A DNA stretch of 64,000 nucleotides. It comes from Pycnococcus provasolii. Its lineage: Eukaryota; Chlorophyta; Pseudoscourfieldiophyceae; Pseudoscourfieldiales; Pycnococcaceae. The notes under the pieces were generated by a model, which had not been told where the DNA came from, searched no databases, and was given only the letters and a program-made list of their open reading frames with translations. Of the stretch, positions 45,640 to 56,158 are shown piece by piece; position 1 is the stretch's first letter; each line of letters begins with the position of its first letter. A program made the position numbers and the translations under genes. Location of the stretch: the NCBI GenBank assembly GCA_938743325.2, contig OW568875.1, positions 434,001-498,000 of the forward strand, written 5' to 3'.

Positions 45640-46056
45640 ACCGTAACACGCAGGCTCCCCTCCCACCAGTGTCGTTACGGTTGTGGTTGTTGTGGTTGTT
45701 GTGGTTGCGCTTGTTGTTGTCGTGGTGGTGGTGGTGGTGGTGAGAGGTGGGGGCGGTAGGGGCGGCGGCGGCGGTGGCGGCGGTGATGGCGGTAGCAGCG
45801 GAGGTGGAAGAAGTGTCGGCGGTGCCAGGATACAGCACTCATAGCACGGTTCCATCCACAGAAAACCACAACCACTGTTCGTCATTTGTCGCTTCTTTCC
45901 TTCGCAATATTCCATATTCGACATCTTCAAGCTCTTTGAATCACATTCCTGTTGACACTTGCCGCAGCCAAACAAGCATGCCGCGAAGATGAAGACGTGA
46001 ATGCTCCTCAAAGCGCTACTGCGCATTTCGAGTCCGCGAAGCGAAAGCGACATCAT
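45637..46056 (-). CDS. Signal peptide, Cys-rich, Pro/Thr-rich ectodomain fragment
   Basis: Open frame of 139 codons. A signal peptide (ALRSIHVFIFAACLFGCG), a small Cys-rich segment (CQQECDSKS, YCEGKKRQ, CGFLWMEPCYECC), a Pro-rich run, then a Thr run ending VTTLVGGEPA. The last module matches TTTT...VTTLAGEEPA in the TIR-WD40 protein. The frame ends at the telomere-like tract. Either it is exon 1 of a gene spliced to the SAM exon at 44833-45414 (a donor CTG|GTGGGA would be in phase), or it is a truncated relic. No transmembrane segment is visible in either half. Confidence 0.5.
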   Translation of the reverse strand: MMSLSLRGLEMRSSALRSIHVFIFAACLFGCGKCQQECDSKSLKMSNMEYCEGKKRQMTNSGCGFLWMEPCYECCILAPPTLLPPPLLPPSPPPPPPPPLPPPPLTTTTTTTTTTSATTTTTTTTTVTTLVGGEPACYG

Positions 46057-47927
46057 GTGCTTTATCTACTTGTAAGAGGTGAGTGTTCTCCCTCGCCCTT
46101 GCGGCCGCTTGGCGTTGGGTTGGTCGTGCGCACTCTATCTGAAATGAAAACAGAAATCCGAAAGTTGAGCGAGCTCCTTGTACTTTATCTTTCGATGCGC
46201 GCGTTACGAGCAACACGCCGGCCCGTATCTTAAGAAGCGCAGTCCACGGACCACGAGGCACGAGCGCGTGGATGAAAAGCACGCCAGAGAGCGTAGACCG
46301 GCCTAGTCGCAGGAGGCTCCAACCACGTCCGCTGCAGCTAGTTGTTCTCGTGCGACGATGAGAATGAGCGCTGTGATGATGGGTTGATGGACCTGGTTGA
46401 TGGGCGCCTTGAGGATTCGCCGTGCCTGGAAACCGCGTTCTCGAGTTCTCGAGTTCACAACGTACAGAGGTGACATCACACACTCACTCACACCACTCAC
46501 TCACTCGCCACTCACTCACTGGCAGCCAGGGAGAGCGCGAAAGGGATACCGGTTAAACAAGGTACCCGGTATTGAAAGGAGATACGCTGCCACGTTGCCA
46601 ACGCTTTTTACATACAGTATTCATACCCTATGTAGTGCTACATAACGTTACCACCTCACGTCTTCACTTTGCCATGCTGTTGGCCATGTACTGTATTGCG
46701 TTACCTTCCTTTGGCCATCGCGTTAAGGCATCGCGTTATGTTTCGTTGTCTGGCTCCGGCAATTGAGAAGGTCAGGCTGGAGGAGATCTGATCGACAACT
46801 TGCCCCGTTGTTTGCTCTCGACCAGCATAATCGGGAGGATGAACCAATGCCATGGTCGAAGGCAGGTGGTGCGATGGCCAAAGGGCAAAGGCAGCCCAAC
46901 GACCATGGGCTTTGGTCGGAAAAGTCTCTCGATCACAAGGCGACCAGAGCATGGAAGAAAGATATCTATCACGACTTCACAGCAGTGGATGCCGTTGGCA
47001 AGCAGGCGCGAAAAAGGTGAGAAATTGCAAGAATTTCCCACGCGCGACTCGCCTTGCATTCCTCGCATCTCACAACGGCGACGCACAGTGGCATGCGCGA
47101 GAAATTCACACCGGGCAACCGCGAGGCACAACGCAGAGACGGCGACGCAAGTGGTCCGTCACACAGCGGAATTTCCCGCACAGCCGAGAAACGCAACCTC
47201 CGCCTTGCCGTAACGTGCAGCCGCCTCGCCCCTCAAGCCTCGAAGTGCGACCACTTCCCAGGTCCTCGACACCAGCCATCGACGTCGCCATCCCGACGGC
47301 CATCGCTCACGCCGGTGCGTCTCCCACTCGTGTTGTCCATCCGTGCGGTGACGGCAGCAAGCAAGCTCCGAAGCTCGCCTGTCTTGTGGTGCGTGCGCGT
47401 GGCTCAGCATAGCGCAGCGGTGCGTGCGGCCGTGCGCGTGACTTGGCACAGCGCAGTGGTGGTGCGAAGAAGACGTGCTGTGCAAGTAGTGTGCGTGCTG
47501 TGCAAGGCATCGCCTTAAACAAACAAGACGGGAGGCATTCAGGCAGACCAAGGCGATTCTTCTTCTGCGGTTCTGCCTGCCTTGTCGATCGCAAGCACGA
47601 GCTTGCTGCTCCTTGTTTGAGCTCGCTTCACTGAAGTTAAGGTGCGTACGTGGAGCGCTTTGCGTTTCGTAAGTTGTGGTGTGGCTTGTTCTTACTTCTT
47701 TTGTTTGACTTCAACGCGCACGCACGAGAAGTAATGTGTCGCGTTATTGTTGGTGGTGGCGGTGGTGTTCATGACTACGTGCGTGTTGTGAGCGAAGTAT
47801 GGGATGCACTCCCCCGTTGTTACAAATGTCTTCCTCCAGACAGGTGCTTCTTAGAGGAGGGCTGCATGACAATGACTTCCTGTGACTAAACAAAAGTTGA
47901 CGTTATCCACCATGCGACACAAAATAC
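46057..47927. other. Intergenic region with second duplicated cassette
   Basis: Holds a CACT-rich simple repeat (46479-46520), a 40-bp sequence (46801-46840) that is the inverse of 41704-41743, and from about 47012 the right copy of the 1.1-kb duplication. No protein gene is supported upstream of 47928. Confidence 0.55.
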
Positions 47928-48095
47928 ATGCTACACGAACAGATACAGAAGATGTGCTGCGAGTTTTCTTCAGGGTTTAGGCGTGGAGCTGTGACCAAAA
48001 CACATGTTGCGTTCACGCAAATCTGCAAACTGATCTTGATAACGACATGCCTTGTGTGCGTTGAAGGATCGTGCTATGCTAGTGATTCCTGGTGC
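47012..48095. repeat. Segmental duplication, copy 2
   Basis: Direct copy of 41970-43075 with point changes and small indels. It gives the lipase-SAM gene the same upstream region and signal peptide as the TSP1 gene. Confidence 0.9.
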
Positions 48096-51000
48096 TGGGC
48101 TGGGGACAGACGTTGTAGTGAGTATAGGTGCTGTAGTACTATAGGTGAGTGCAATCCCCCCTCGCCGCCGCCGCCGGCCGAGTGCTCGCCTGGGTGCCCG
48201 AGCTCTTATCTCGGCGACCGCGAGTGCGACAGTGCATGCTATAACTGGGCGTGCAACTACGACAACGGCGACTGCAGGAGTCCCCCGCCGCCGAGCCCGC
48301 CGCCGCCGAGCCCGCCGCCGCCGAGCCCGCCGCCGCCGAGCCCGCCGCCAACTGGGGCAGCGTGCGACATTTCAGGCTCAACCCGATCCGACATTGACGG
48401 TCGATACTACAAGCATGCTTCGCAAACATGCGGAGGCAAGCCAGTCTATTACAATCCGGACGATTCCAGGTATTTATATTTTGCGACATCTGGTAATTGG
48501 AAAGGTTACTGGTGGATAGGGTATTCCACCGGAGAGTGCTCAAGTGGCGACCCGTCAATGTTCTCTAGTCATGGATATCCGAAAGATTATCCTCACTGGA
48601 TTCCGAGCGGATCGAGATGGAGAGTTTATCGCGATGATTCCTGGAACGACAACTACGACGTTCGCATCACGTGCTCTACGGAGCCAACGGCGCCGTCTCC
48701 ACCACCCGCGCCGTGCTCAAGCTGGAAGCCTTCGAATTCCGAATATACCACCGGCGCAGGATCATCGTGCCAGTGGCAATGTCGTGCGGGATATTACAAA
48801 TCTGGTGACTCGTGCAACCAGTGCGAATCCTCGTCGTGCAGTGCTGCTGGCTTTCGACGTGAGACGTGTAGCAATGCGGGGCGGACTTCGCCGGCTCAGT
48901 GCAACATTCCATGCGACAACTACATGCCATCGAATGGTGAATATTCGGGAGGAGCTGAGCCGCAAGGATCGTGTCCATGGCAGTGCAAGGCAGGATACTA
49001 CAAATCTGGTAATTCGTGCGTTGCGTGCAAAACGTCGTGCTCACAGGGACAATTTCTGGGAGGCCAATCGTGCCCGGCAGGAAGCACATACGATACCAGG
49101 ACATGCTCAAGCTGCTCGTCGTCGTGTTCTATTGGCGAATATCTCACGGGATGCAGTGGCTCCAATCAAGGATCCTGCACAGCGTGTCCTACATGTGGTC
49201 CTGGCGAATATCGGCAGGGATGCACCGGTACGAATTCTGGTAGTTGCGCAAGCTGTCCCTCCGACTCGTGTGGCACTGGACAATATCTGGACGGCTGCGG
49301 TGGCGTCAGCTCTGGAACATGCAAGAGTTGTCCGTCATGCGGAGCAAACCAATTCCGATCCAACTGCGGTGGCACAAGCCAGGGCGTGTGCCAATCGTGC
49401 AATCCGTCGTTGTGTGCCACAGGCCAATATCTATTTGGTTGCGAGGGGACGTCGCAAGGAAGCTGCCAAGAGTGCACAAATCTGCCGTCAAATGCCCGCT
49501 TCACATCGTTTGGTAGTATGAACGATTCAGGTAGCTGTCAATGGGAATGCATCAACGGCGCTCAGCGTGTGGGTGATACGTGCGCCATGGGATGCACGCT
49601 TGATTCGGGCAACATGCTCAAGAATGATGAAACAGACACCCGCGAACGTTTCGAGGCACAGGTTGTAGAGAGCAATGCCGAGTGCAAGAAAGAGACGCAG
49701 ACGCGTACTTGCAAGGCTGGAATCTTCACCGCATTCGACGGTACATTCTCCTACGACACCTGTGCGAAGAAGTGCAAAACCGAAAGCGGCGAGGATGTCA
49801 TGCCTGGCGACTCGGCAAGCAGAAACATGTACTCTCAGCAGAGTGTTCCATCAGGAACGGCGTGCAGCACGATTCTTCAAGTCCAAACAAAAAAGTGCAA
49901 CGACGGAAAACTTGATATTCAGTGGTCCGGCGACCTCGACACGTACAAATACAACCAATGCGAGGGCGAATGCGCTCCAGGGTGTGCCTACGAAATGCGC
50001 GGCGATGGCCAATCGGATGGCGTGTGCAACGTTGCATCGTGCTGCTACGATGACGGCGATGTTCTAGCAGGAATGATGGATCATATGCTTGAGGCGCGCT
50101 ACTACGCGTTTGTAGGCAATGAGACCGCCGCCATGAAAGCCCTCAAAGGGATTTCTGGAGATGTTACTGGAATACGCCTTCGACATCTGTCTTACTACGA
50201 GATTGATGACAGTTTAGAGCCGATTCGACGTGGAAATGCCGATGAACAGATGAAAGTGAAAGAGGCTGCACGCAAGCAGCTCGAGTCGTTCCAGAATGGC
50301 CTCGATGTGCTTGGCATGCGCACTAATGAGGTTGATCTTGCAGCATGGACCGCGTACGAAAAGGTTGTTGAAACGGCGATTGAGGCAATCGATGCAAAGC
50401 AGAAGGAAATAAACAAAGCTGAAGGATACTTGGGTCAGCTGCGCATCATGGTGCAGGCTCAGGAACTCAGCAGCGAGCAGCTTTCGGCTCTGAAAAGTGT
50501 TCGCGACGAAATTGAAAAATCGATCGAGATTTCGTTTAGCGCGACGGCTGAAAGCATGCAAACGATCAAGCGCCTCGTGGAAAAAAATGGACAGCAGCTC
50601 GAATTGAGCATGGAGAGAACAGATGCTCTCGCGGATGCGGTTCGCCTGAATTCGCGCATGCTCGTAAAGCAGGAGGGCTTGGTTATGCAGAATGCACAAA
50701 TCATGATGGAAACTTCCTCGAGCCTGCACGATGCCCTTGGCACAATCAGCATGGATCTGAAACAAGAGATTATGGAAGGAAATATGAAAGTCGTGGGATA
50801 CATGAAAGACGAATTCGGCAAGATTACGAATACCCTCGGTGACATTACGCAGGATCTTGGTGAGATTAAGGATATCACGGCGGATGGGGTGAATTTTATT
50901 GTCACCACTGTGAAGAACGAGGCGACCGAGACACGAACGGTGGTACGTGCTGAGGTGAATCGCGCGATTGACGAGATCTCGGACGTCGTGGAGACTGTTG

Positions 51001-54000
51001 GAGATGAAATCATCAACAAGACTTTAGTCGCAATTGAAGCGAGCGAGTCGCGAATCACGGCACGCATCGGCAAGCTTGAGGATGTGATGCTAGAGCAATT
51101 TTCATCCATTTCTTCTCAGCTGACCGCGCTCGAGTCGCACCTTGTGATGATGGAAAAACGGCTAGCGCAGGGCGGTGGATACGATCTTAATGGAGACGGC
51201 AATGTTGACGATGCGGAATTTGCAAAACTTCTCGAGGAGAGTGGCCGACTCTCTCCTGCGGCGCTCAAGGTTTTGAAAGAATTTAATGGAGCGGCGACGA
51301 CAGATGCACAAGGACGCAAGCTGCTCTTCCTTGGAGCTGTTGGAAAATTTCTGTCAAACGGATTCGACGCCGTCAAAAAGTTCGCGAGCAAGGCGTTCAA
51401 TGCTGTCGGGAGAACCATCGGACACGGCAATGCTGGCAAACTCATTGGGACGGCTGTTGAGAGCGTCACCGGCTGGGATGTGGATGGCGATGGCAATGTG
51501 GGTTTCGCCGATGTTCTTGATACACTCAAGAAGACGGGTCAGCTTGTGTACGATGGCGATTCGCTGTGGGATGGATATAAAAATCTGAAGTCGCAGCTGA
51601 ACAACCGCGTTCCGTGGAGTCGATTGATGGACATGATGAAGACGATTGACGACAATGATTTTACAGGAGGCTCAATGGCGCACGGCCATCTACGTACGGC
51701 TGTGGCTCTCGCGCACTCGGCGTACAACAAAGGCGCGATGTCTCTGCTCACTCAGTGCGACAAGGACGCTGGGTGGTCGTTCGTTTCAGAAGTCAAGGGT
51801 TCAAGTGGAGATGGCCGAGTCGTTCTGCACAAGAACACGAAGCTCAAGACAGTGAGTGTTAGCTTTCGCGGTACCATCAACACCAAGGACTGGTGGGTCA
51901 ATGCGCAATTTCAGCTTACATCGTGCACGATATCGACGAGTGGCTGCGGTCGAGTGCATAGCGGCTTTCAATCGCGCTACAATGACCTCAAATCGAATGG
52001 TCTCATGCAAAAACTACAAGACCTATTATCGGGAGGATCGTTTGACACGCTTCTCGTCGTCGGGCATAGCCTTGGCGCTGCGCTAGCCACCTTGGCAGCC
52101 TTCGACCTCGCGACGACGAATAAAGGCATCGCGGCGGGAAAGCAGATTAAGGTTGCGCTCTTCGGATCACCTCAAGTCGGCGACTCCGATTTCAAGGCTG
52201 CATACCTTCGTTCGGTGGACCATACGAAAAGCGTCAAAGCGAAGTGCTTCGTAATTCCGGACGTGGTGACGCTTGTTCCCAACCTTGCGAAGGAGGCATC
52301 TGGCGTAATTCCTAGTAGCCTCATGCCCGATTTCTTGGACGGTGCTGCCGACTACGTGCACGTCGTGGAACCCATTGTGGTGAAACCTGGAAAATTCAAT
52401 TTGATTTGCCACCAAACACTGGATCACTATGCTGACGCCCTGGAATCGATGGGTGAAGTCTTTGACAGATTCAAGGGTGGTGCATGCTCGAAAGGTGCCG
52501 TGCCCGCGGAGCTCGCAGGAGGCGGGGGCGGTGAGGTGGCTCGCGTCGCTTCGAAGCTCTTTGGCCCGAATCGAGCCAAGCTAATCAAAAATGCTATGGG
52601 TGCAGTGAAGAAGATGAGATCCATGAAGAGTTCCGCGGTGACGTTGGGAAAGACGGCTGTCCAATGCGGCAAGGCCCTTTCAGTCTTTAAAGGCAATATA
52701 GTTGGGGTGCTTTCCGTTCCTGGATGTGTGAGAGGAATTCCAAAGGCTGCCAAAGTTGTCGTAAAAGTTGCAAAGGTCGCTGTGAAAGTTGTGAAGAGTG
52801 CGGGTAAAGCGGTCCTAAATGTGGTGAAGGGAGTAGGAAGATTCTTTGGATTTGGTCGTCGACGCCATCTCCTTGCATTACCTGTACCTCCACCCTCATC
52901 CGCCGATGACGAAAATGTCGATGACATACTGGGTCTCAAGGATCTTGAGCAAACATTGGATGAATATGATGATAACGTCAAGGCTGGTGCAATCTTGGCT
53001 ATGAAGAAGGAACCTAGTCTTAAGAGCTCCAATGGAGTAAGCGACGATATGCTTGACAGTGCGATGGTAAACTTGACAAAATCTCGCCTCAGCTCTGATG
53101 CAGCTGCTGAGTACGACGACCTGGCACAGCAAGAGCTTAGAAGCCTGAGCCCTGAAACGCTTGGCACGGCGACAGATGCTGTCGTGCAGACTTCAGACAC
53201 GTATGCATTAAGCGTTCGTGCGTGGTCATCCAAGAGTGTGCAATCAAAAGCGCTCGAGGCTGACAGTCAGCTCGAGGTGACGACGGCGGAGTACGCCAAA
53301 TCACCACCATCGTGTGACAGTAGCATGCCGTGGTACAAGTTGCAGAACGACAATGATCTCAAGCCTGCCGATGCTCTGGAGCACATTCAATCGTACTACA
53401 TTCCTTACCTCAAGCAGGCGCAGTCTGAGGACATTCGCGAGCTGCTCGGCAACATCGAAATGTACCGTAAGCAATATCACTACGACACCTTGCGCACATC
53501 AGACATTGACGTGTCGAAGGTGGTATCCAACCCTCCCACAGTTGCCGAGCTAGAAGCTTTGCGGGCGAAATTCGCGAAGGAGGTGCAGAACGATATCAGT
53601 CGGCAGGGACAAAAAGGAAGTACGATGACCGTAGCGTACACGATCATGCGACAGCAGCAGCCTTCGGTGTTCGAGGAGCTGATCACGAGCCCACGCAAGG
53701 AGACTTCATTCACGATCCCAGCTCCGGAAATTTCCAGGTACTACAATGTTCGCATGCGCACGGTGCGAGCCTACGTTTACCCTCTTTTGACCACATCGTC
53801 TTCCTCCTCATCCACCGTTTCCGTGAATCTTGTCAAGGGTGGTGCCTCGAGCTTCTTCAATGATGATCGCGTTCTCATGCAATTTGTTCATCAGAGTCCT
53901 AAGCCATACCTGTTTAAATATAAGGCAGATACCTGCGAGACTGTGAGTGCGCCGCAGATTGACGAAGAAAATACGTACATCAAATTTTCGCCATATGGTT

Positions 54001-56003
54001 CGTGGACGCTGAGCGTAACAGGCATGAGAAGCGAGGAGCTGAGTCGCATCGAGAACATTCGCGTCGAGTTTGAAATTTCGTACGACCAGTACAGGGACTT
54101 TCCCGAGGTCTCACCCATGTTTGCCAACGACCGCGTGAATCCGAGCGATGTTGACACCATTCCAGAAGGAGCCGATCGCACAAAATACTGTGAGCGGATT
54201 GAGACGACGACTACTTCTCCTTCTGATAGTGGGGGTTTTTCTACTACTACCACCGCCGCATCACCCGCATCGTTGACAACAACGACTACTACAACTACCA
54301 CCACGACGGCATCGGCGGTGAGTGTCACCACCACCACATCATCACCGTCTTCAGCGGAGAAGAGATCTGTGGAAACATCCGTGCAGCTCGTGGGTTTGAA
54401 CAAGGCATCATTCGATGCCGCAGCACAACAAAAGTTCCAGCGTGGAGTTGCTGATACGCTCGGAGATTCCGTGTCTGCTACGGATGTCGAAATCCTCGCT
54501 TTGAACGAGATACCAACAGCAGGCGGTCGTCGCCTGTTGCTTCAGACTTCGCCAACAAGTAGCAGCAGTGCGCTCGACATCAACTTCCGAGTGAACGGAT
54601 TCGAGAGCCAACAGGAGGCCAACGCGGCTGCCGAGTCCTTTGAATCGAAGGTGAAGGACGGTTCGTTCGTCGGTAATCTCAAGTCGCTGGGAATTCCTGT
54701 CATCTCCGTGAATCTCATCACACAAGTGAATGTTTACATCATCAACCCGGGCGGCAATCCGTCCACGGGTGCTTCATCACCAACACCCTCTGCTCCTCCA
54801 GGAGGAGGCGACGGCGGTGGTGGATCGGATATGATGTCGGTGGTTGGCGGTGCCGTGGGAGCATCGCTTGCCATTCTTCTCTCTGTTGTCGCTTACAAGA
54901 TATGTCGCAGAGATTTTCGAAAGCTGTCAGAGGAGCGCGAAAAGCGTGCTTCCTGGACAAAGGTGGCCCCAGGTCCATCGTCTAACCAGGTTGACATTGT
55001 GGAAGATGGCGACGACGTGGAGGGTGCTGCTGCACATTTTTCATCTTCTACAAAATCAATTACTGGTGTGGTCATGGGAGTTCCCGCGGCTGACCCACCT
55101 GCCGCTGTGAATTCGTCTGATATCATGGGAGCGCAAAACACCGATTCGAAATTGCGTCGCAAGTCATTCCGTACCGATATCCCGTTGGCAAAGTGGAACA
55201 ACGACAATGTCGCACACTTTATTGAGTCGCTTGACATCGATCCAACCACTTTCGAGCAGAATTCCGTTCAAGGCAGTGACTTGATTGAGCTTGACGAAGC
55301 AACGCTCGTTGGTGACCTTGGATTGAAGCCGTTTCAGGCGAAGAAGCTTGTCAAAGAGATTGCCAAGATGGGGGCCAGATTCGCTTCACCATCGAATGAC
55401 CAGACACATGGTACAGCCGCTCCTAGCACCTTGGAGGAGAGCCACGCCCTAGCTTCTCCTGTCCAAAGTGCTGATTTGGAGCCCGCAGTGGTAGTGGAAT
55501 CGCCTCCGCCTTCTCCTGCGCCATCGGCACCAGCGGATGAGGACGTCGTCCAGCAACAACAAGGACCAGCATCGATACCTCCTGCTCCTTCTCAGGAGGA
55601 AAACCTTGCACCAATGGACGAGGAGAAGGATGCTGTTTGGCCGCCACCCCCTCCACCAGAAAATTTCTTTTCAGAACAGCCACCGGCACCTGCTCCTCCC
55701 ACTACAACTCAAGAGGGAGTTGCAGCACAGGACGAGCACGATCAGGCTGCTACTCAGCAAGATGAAGAGGAGGAGGCTGTACTGCGCGAGGTTGAAGAAG
55801 GTGTGGTTTCGTCGCCCGCCAGTGATGCCGTCACTGCCATTCTCGAAGCTTCTCGCCTGGACGACAAGTACCGACAGCCTCTGCTGGATCTCGGCATTGC
55901 AGCCGCGAGCGATCTGAAGGATGTGGTGGAGGAGGATCTGGACTCGATGGGCATGACGAAGCTCGAGAAGAGGCGCTTCCTCGCGGCGGTGGCTGAGCTT
56001 TGA
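47928..56003 (+). CDS. Giant transmembrane ecto-lipase with Cys-rich ectodomain and SAM tail
   Basis: Single-exon 2,691-residue protein. In order: signal segment (about 25-46); Notch LNR (GCPSSYLGDRECDSACYNWA); extensin-like SPPPP run; a globular domain (about 145-250, DIDGRYYKHASQTCGGKPVY, GYWWIGYSTGEC); Cys-rich TNFR/EGF-like repeats (about 260-570); a long coiled coil (about 770-1080); two EF-hand-like loops (DLNGDGNVDDAEF at about 1085, DVDGDGNVGFADV at about 1184); a class 3 lipase (FRGT; nucleophile elbow GHSLGAALATLA at about 1378; Asp in IPDVVTLVPN; His in LDHYADAL); a GGRRLLL-containing SEA-like region; a transmembrane helix (about 2300-2325); a SAM domain (about 2422-2485); and a second C-terminal SAM-like motif. 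The catalytic triad looks intact. It would cleave acyl lipids outside the cell and signal or assemble inside through SAM. Confidence 0.88.
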   Translation: MLHEQIQKMCCEFSSGFRRGAVTKTHVAFTQICKLILITTCLVCVEGSCYASDSWCWAGDRRCSEYRCCSTIGECNPPSPPPPAECSPGCPSSYLGDRECDSACYNWACNYDNGDCRSPPPPSPPPPSPPPPSPPPPSPPPTGAACDISGSTRSDIDGRYYKHASQTCGGKPVYYNPDDSRYLYFATSGNWKGYWWIGYSTGECSSGDPSMFSSHGYPKDYPHWIPSGSRWRVYRDDSWNDNYDVRITCSTEPTAPSPPPAPCSSWKPSNSEYTTGAGSSCQWQCRAGYYKSGDSCNQCESSSCSAAGFRRETCSNAGRTSPAQCNIPCDNYMPSNGEYSGGAEPQGSCPWQCKAGYYKSGNSCVACKTSCSQGQFLGGQSCPAGSTYDTRTCSSCSSSCSIGEYLTGCSGSNQGSCTACPTCGPGEYRQGCTGTNSGSCASCPSDSCGTGQYLDGCGGVSSGTCKSCPSCGANQFRSNCGGTSQGVCQSCNPSLCATGQYLFGCEGTSQGSCQECTNLPSNARFTSFGSMNDSGSCQWECINGAQRVGDTCAMGCTLDSGNMLKNDETDTRERFEAQVVESNAECKKETQTRTCKAGIFTAFDGTFSYDTCAKKCKTESGEDVMPGDSASRNMYSQQSVPSGTACSTILQVQTKKCNDGKLDIQWSGDLDTYKYNQCEGECAPGCAYEMRGDGQSDGVCNVASCCYDDGDVLAGMMDHMLEARYYAFVGNETAAMKALKGISGDVTGIRLRHLSYYEIDDSLEPIRRGNADEQMKVKEAARKQLESFQNGLDVLGMRTNEVDLAAWTAYEKVVETAIEAIDAKQKEINKAEGYLGQLRIMVQAQELSSEQLSALKSVRDEIEKSIEISFSATAESMQTIKRLVEKNGQQLELSMERTDALADAVRLNSRMLVKQEGLVMQNAQIMMETSSSLHDALGTISMDLKQEIMEGNMKVVGYMKDEFGKITNTLGDITQDLGEIKDITADGVNFIVTTVKNEATETRTVVRAEVNRAIDEISDVVETVGDEIINKTLVAIEASESRITARIGKLEDVMLEQFSSISSQLTALESHLVMMEKRLAQGGGYDLNGDGNVDDAEFAKLLEESGRLSPAALKVLKEFNGAATTDAQGRKLLFLGAVGKFLSNGFDAVKKFASKAFNAVGRTIGHGNAGKLIGTAVESVTGWDVDGDGNVGFADVLDTLKKTGQLVYDGDSLWDGYKNLKSQLNNRVPWSRLMDMMKTIDDNDFTGGSMAHGHLRTAVALAHSAYNKGAMSLLTQCDKDAGWSFVSEVKGSSGDGRVVLHKNTKLKTVSVSFRGTINTKDWWVNAQFQLTSCTISTSGCGRVHSGFQSRYNDLKSNGLMQKLQDLLSGGSFDTLLVVGHSLGAALATLAAFDLATTNKGIAAGKQIKVALFGSPQVGDSDFKAAYLRSVDHTKSVKAKCFVIPDVVTLVPNLAKEASGVIPSSLMPDFLDGAADYVHVVEPIVVKPGKFNLICHQTLDHYADALESMGEVFDRFKGGACSKGAVPAELAGGGGGEVARVASKLFGPNRAKLIKNAMGAVKKMRSMKSSAVTLGKTAVQCGKALSVFKGNIVGVLSVPGCVRGIPKAAKVVVKVAKVAVKVVKSAGKAVLNVVKGVGRFFGFGRRRHLLALPVPPPSSADDENVDDILGLKDLEQTLDEYDDNVKAGAILAMKKEPSLKSSNGVSDDMLDSAMVNLTKSRLSSDAAAEYDDLAQQELRSLSPETLGTATDAVVQTSDTYALSVRAWSSKSVQSKALEADSQLEVTTAEYAKSPPSCDSSMPWYKLQNDNDLKPADALEHIQSYYIPYLKQAQSEDIRELLGNIEMYRKQYHYDTLRTSDIDVSKVVSNPPTVAELEALRAKFAKEVQNDISRQGQKGSTMTVAYTIMRQQQPSVFEELITSPRKETSFTIPAPEISRYYNVRMRTVRAYVYPLLTTSSSSSSTVSVNLVKGGASSFFNDDRVLMQFVHQSPKPYLFKYKADTCETVSAPQIDEENTYIKFSPYGSWTLSVTGMRSEELSRIENIRVEFEISYDQYRDFPEVSPMFANDRVNPSDVDTIPEGADRTKYCERIETTTTSPSDSGGFSTTTTAASPASLTTTTTTTTTTTASAVSVTTTTSSPSSAEKRSVETSVQLVGLNKASFDAAAQQKFQRGVADTLGDSVSATDVEILALNEIPTAGGRRLLLQTSPTSSSSALDINFRVNGFESQQEANAAAESFESKVKDGSFVGNLKSLGIPVISVNLITQVNVYIINPGGNPSTGASSPTPSAPPGGGDGGGGSDMMSVVGGAVGASLAILLSVVAYKICRRDFRKLSEEREKRASWTKVAPGPSSNQVDIVEDGDDVEGAAAHFSSSTKSITGVVMGVPAADPPAAVNSSDIMGAQNTDSKLRRKSFRTDIPLAKWNNDNVAHFIESLDIDPTTFEQNSVQGSDLIELDEATLVGDLGLKPFQAKKLVKEIAKMGARFASPSNDQTHGTAAPSTLEESHALASPVQSADLEPAVVVESPPPSPAPSAPADEDVVQQQQGPASIPPAPSQEENLAPMDEEKDAVWPPPPPPENFFSEQPPAPAPPTTTQEGVAAQDEHDQAATQQDEEEEAVLREVEEGVVSSPASDAVTAILEASRLDDKYRQPLLDLGIAAASDLKDVVEEDLDSMGMTKLEKRRFLAAVAEL

Positions 56004-56158
56004 AAAAGGGATTCACGAGCGCTTGGAGAGAGGGAGGAGTGAGTAGATAATTGGAAAAGGGATTGTAATAATTCACACGAATTGGTGTGGCCGTAAGGTT
56101 AGTACAAAAGAAAATCGCGAATAGTTTCATTCAAGCTCAAGTACACCACAAACTATCT

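Noticed and set aside
46016-46483. Minus-strand ORF upstream of the signal-peptide fragment
   Set aside because: No domain; it overlaps the signal-peptide ORF in another frame and simple repeats.
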